In this document: piece after piece, positions 51,799-52,970 of the stretch | Layout of the letters: each line of letters starts with the position of its first letter | How positions within the stretch are numbered: the first letter of the stretch is position 1 | Assembly: GCA_016205025.1 (NCBI GenBank) | Contig: JACQJO010000077.1 | Location: 1 to 52,970, forward strand | Direction: 5' to 3' | Length of the DNA: 52,970 nucleotides | Origin: Elusimicrobiota bacterium | GTDB taxonomy: Bacteria > Elusimicrobiota > Elusimicrobia > JACQPE01 | Translations under genes and position numbers: made by a program | The notes under the pieces: generated by a model | Told to the model about the DNA's origin: nothing | Database searches by the model: none | Seen by the model: only the letters and a program-made list of their open reading frames with translations

Positions 51799-52646
51799 TT
51801 TTTCTTTCCTCCACCTAAAAGCAGGGCCGCCACGCCGGCGATAACCCCCACAATAATTGCCCAGGTAAACATTGTGCTCAAAACCGTACTCATTCCTCCT
51901 AGGATACCCTTTCCTCCTACGATCGCTCCCGAGGCGTTGGTGTTGGATAAAGCGGTCAACCCGCCCATCAAACCCCCGGAATAAGCTCCTTTGCCGGCTT
52001 CTTCAGCCATTCCTTCCGCCGCTTGCGACACCATGGCTCCGATGCCGGACTTTGAGCCCGGAGCGCCGTTCTTGCCCCCCGGAGCCTCGGGAGAAGCCTG
52101 CTTGACAGTCGGCCATTCCACGCGGGTGTGTCCATTAACGTCTTTCGGCACAACAGGATCAGCACCCTCTGCTTTTTTACTGTCTTTTCTCTCAAAATTT
52201 TGGTTAACGCCATTTTGCGTCTGTTCGGGTCCGCCGGATTGATTTAAATTTGCTCGAGATGGAGCTATAGCAGATGCTGTCGAACCGCCCTGGCCGGAGG
52301 AACTGGAAGTTCCTGCGAATCGCATCGGCACCTTAACTCTTTCTCCATTTTCTTTTGTGTAAATAAGATCTATCTCTCCGCGCCGAATTCCTTCCTTGAC
52401 CTCCTCGACAGTCTGCACGTTCTCTCCATTCATAGGGATAACATCTTGCGAGCCATCCTGAAAAACAAAGAGGTGCTCACGGGGATTATCCGTGGGTTTA
52501 ATATCCTTCACCACCACTTCTTTTGGAATCTGTTGTGTTACCCTGGAAGAGAGTGTAACGGCCGAAAGATCAGTCGCTAAAAAACAAACAGAAAGGAAGA
52601 TGCCAGAAGCTCCCGCTAGACATAGTTTAACCATCTGTCGCTTCAT
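51795..52646 (-). CDS. secreted protein of unknown function with C-terminal membrane anchor, first of a pair
   Basis: 283 residues, not recognised. A signal peptide (LCLAGASGIFLSVCFLATDLSA) precedes a compact charged domain (about 40-110) reading like a small beta fold (HLFVFQDGSQDVIPM...DLIYTKENGERVKVPM). A Ser/Gly/Asn/Pro-rich linker (about 112-200), an Ala/Gly-rich helix and a terminal hydrophobic helix (FTWAIIVGVIAGVAALLLGG) follow, ending in KKK. The topology suggests an inner-membrane-anchored periplasmic protein. GGGAG lies nine bases before the ATG; a TTG three bases upstream also fits. It is the first gene of the bicistron. Confidence 0.8.
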   Translation of the reverse strand: MKRQMVKLCLAGASGIFLSVCFLATDLSAVTLSSRVTQQIPKEVVVKDIKPTDNPREHLFVFQDGSQDVIPMNGENVQTVEEVKEGIRRGEIDLIYTKENGERVKVPMRFAGTSSSSGQGGSTASAIAPSRANLNQSGGPEQTQNGVNQNFERKDSKKAEGADPVVPKDVNGHTRVEWPTVKQASPEAPGGKNGAPGSKSGIGAMVSQAAEGMAEEAGKGAYSGGLMGGLTALSNTNASGAIVGGKGILGGMSTVLSTMFTWAIIVGVIAGVAALLLGGGKKK

Positions 52647-52666
52647 CAATAAAATCTCCCGTCAGA

Positions 52667-52696
52667 TTTATCCTAGCACGCCCCCCTAAAAATCAA
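52667..52696 (-). promoter_or_regulatory. candidate promoter for the secreted-protein pair
   Basis: On the minus strand TTGATT (52691-52696) and GATAAA (52667-52672) are 18 bases apart, about 20 bases before the ribosome binding site. TAGGAT (52670-52675) at 15 bases is an alternative -10. The remainder of the 321-base gap to the window end holds the hairpins, the repeat and the plus-strand promoter listed below. Confidence 0.35.
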
Positions 52697-52721
52697 TAGG
52701 GTCTCCAGGTCCCAATTGCCC

Positions 52722-52767
52722 GGACCGGAAGTCCTATGCAAAAATGGGACTTTAGTCCCTATTTTTG
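52722..52767. terminator. tandem hairpins, possible bidirectional terminator
   Basis: Two hairpins: GGAC-CGGAA-GTCC (52722-52734) and CAAAAATGGGACT-TT-AGTCCC-T-ATTTTTG (52739-52767, one bulged base). The A/T arms of the second give T-runs on both strands after a GC-rich core, so it could terminate transcription from either side. The shared GGAC...GTCC motif may also mark a dispersed repeat. Confidence 0.5.
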
Positions 52768-52790
52768 TAAAGGTTTAGCCAAGGGAGTTG

Positions 52791-52822
52791 TCATTGCGAG
52801 CCCGCAGGGCGAAGCAATCTCA
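52791..52822. repeat. single-arm copy of the CATTGCGAG repeat
   Basis: TCATTGCGAGCCCGCAGGGCGAAGCAATCTCA matches one arm of the element at 50765-50857 (TCATTGCGAGCCTCTGGCGAAGCAATCTCA) apart from its centre. The second arm is missing here, so this is a half element. Confidence 0.8.
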
Positions 52823-52873
52823 TTAATGGGATCCCCGGAGCTAAACCCCTTCAAAAAGTGAGAGATAAAAACT

Positions 52874-52882
52874 TGCTATAAT
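52874..52882 (+). promoter_or_regulatory. strong extended -10 promoter reading out of the window
   Basis: TGCTATAAT on the plus strand is a perfect extended -10 (TG-N-TATAAT). No good -35 is seen (TTCAAA lies 21 bases upstream). The predicted start is near 52889. It is one of very few plus-strand signals in the window. Confidence 0.55.
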
Positions 52883-52888
52883 TCCAAT

Positions 52889-52970
52889 TGCGGGTCGGGG
52901 CCGGATATCCCTCGCCTTCCAGGCGAAGCCTTCTAGGTTAACGACTCCTTGGTAAAATGAGGGGTGGCCC
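52889..52970 (+). ncRNA. 5' part of a probable structured RNA, truncated by the window edge
   Basis: Downstream of the extended -10 there is no ribosome binding site and no good open frame, but there are several self-complementary parts. TCGCCT-TCC-AGGCGA forms a perfect hairpin (52912-52926), GGATATCC is self-complementary (52903-52910), and GGGCC (52898-52902) pairs with GGCCC at the very end (52966-52970). ACTCCTTGGTAA resembles a segment I associate with large bacterial SRP RNA, but the usual SRP Alu-domain start is absent, so that identity is weak. Confidence 0.35.

Overview
The window comes from a Gram-negative (diderm) bacterium of roughly balanced base composition that makes lipid A, assembles outer-membrane proteins with BamA and builds type IV pili. 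The pilin style, the mcsA-mcsB-clpC module beside lipid A genes and the LpxI route suggest an uncultured lineage such as Elusimicrobiota. Omnitrophota or a deltaproteobacterial-type lineage are alternatives. No rRNA or marker tree is available here, so the assignment is an inference. All protein genes except rpmB lie on the minus strand, so the window is best read from right to left.

Right end (50.7-53.0 kb): a possible plus-strand promoter and the 5' part of an unidentified structured RNA, short hairpin repeats, then an overlapping pair of secreted, glycine-rich, membrane-anchored proteins of unknown function that end at a good terminator. Next comes prfB, which carries a programmed +1 frameshift, followed by lysS and lolC/E-lolD. 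This is a translation and lipoprotein-export block invaded by a 58-bp perfect palindrome, a 275-bp MITE-like element and short tandem repeats.

40-46 kb: ilvE, then mcsA-mcsB-clpC (protein-arginine phosphorylation and Clp proteolysis), with a dispersed repeat and a probable clpC promoter between mcsB and clpC. 28.9-40.3 kb: a long envelope operon bamA-ompH-lpxD-lpxC-fabZ-lpxA-lpxI-Gfo/Idh oxidoreductase-lpxB-msbA. It covers outer-membrane protein insertion, periplasmic chaperoning, the first lipid A steps and lipid A flipping. A ZIP metal transporter and a Rel-type (p)ppGpp enzyme lacking its C-terminal regulatory region follow.

26.5 kb: rpmB on the plus strand is wedged between rel (overlapping 3' ends) and recG (overlapping start codons). 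Then come recG and coaD.

13.3-23.6 kb: type IV pilus genes: pilC, pilA (clear promoter and ribosome binding site), a PMT-type membrane glycosyltransferase, a lipase-like hydrolase, pilD, and pilM-N-O-P-Q. 0.1-13.3 kb: pilQ is joined by an ATGA overlap to an O-antigen-ligase-like protein and an exopolysaccharide or glycan cluster. That cluster holds two GT2 enzymes, a flippase-like LPG synthase homologue, a WecC-type dehydrogenase, a two-domain oxidoreductase, a heparinase II/III-like protein, a WecA-type phosphoglycosyltransferase, an FAD oxidoreductase and a GT4 enzyme. Near-continuous stop/start overlaps suggest that the pilus and glycan genes are co-expressed.

The main unexplained layer is repeat DNA: 7-, 9- and 16-bp tandem repeats inside coding regions, a perfect palindrome, a terminal-inverted-repeat element that supplies the 3' end of lolD, and several dispersed hairpin repeats.
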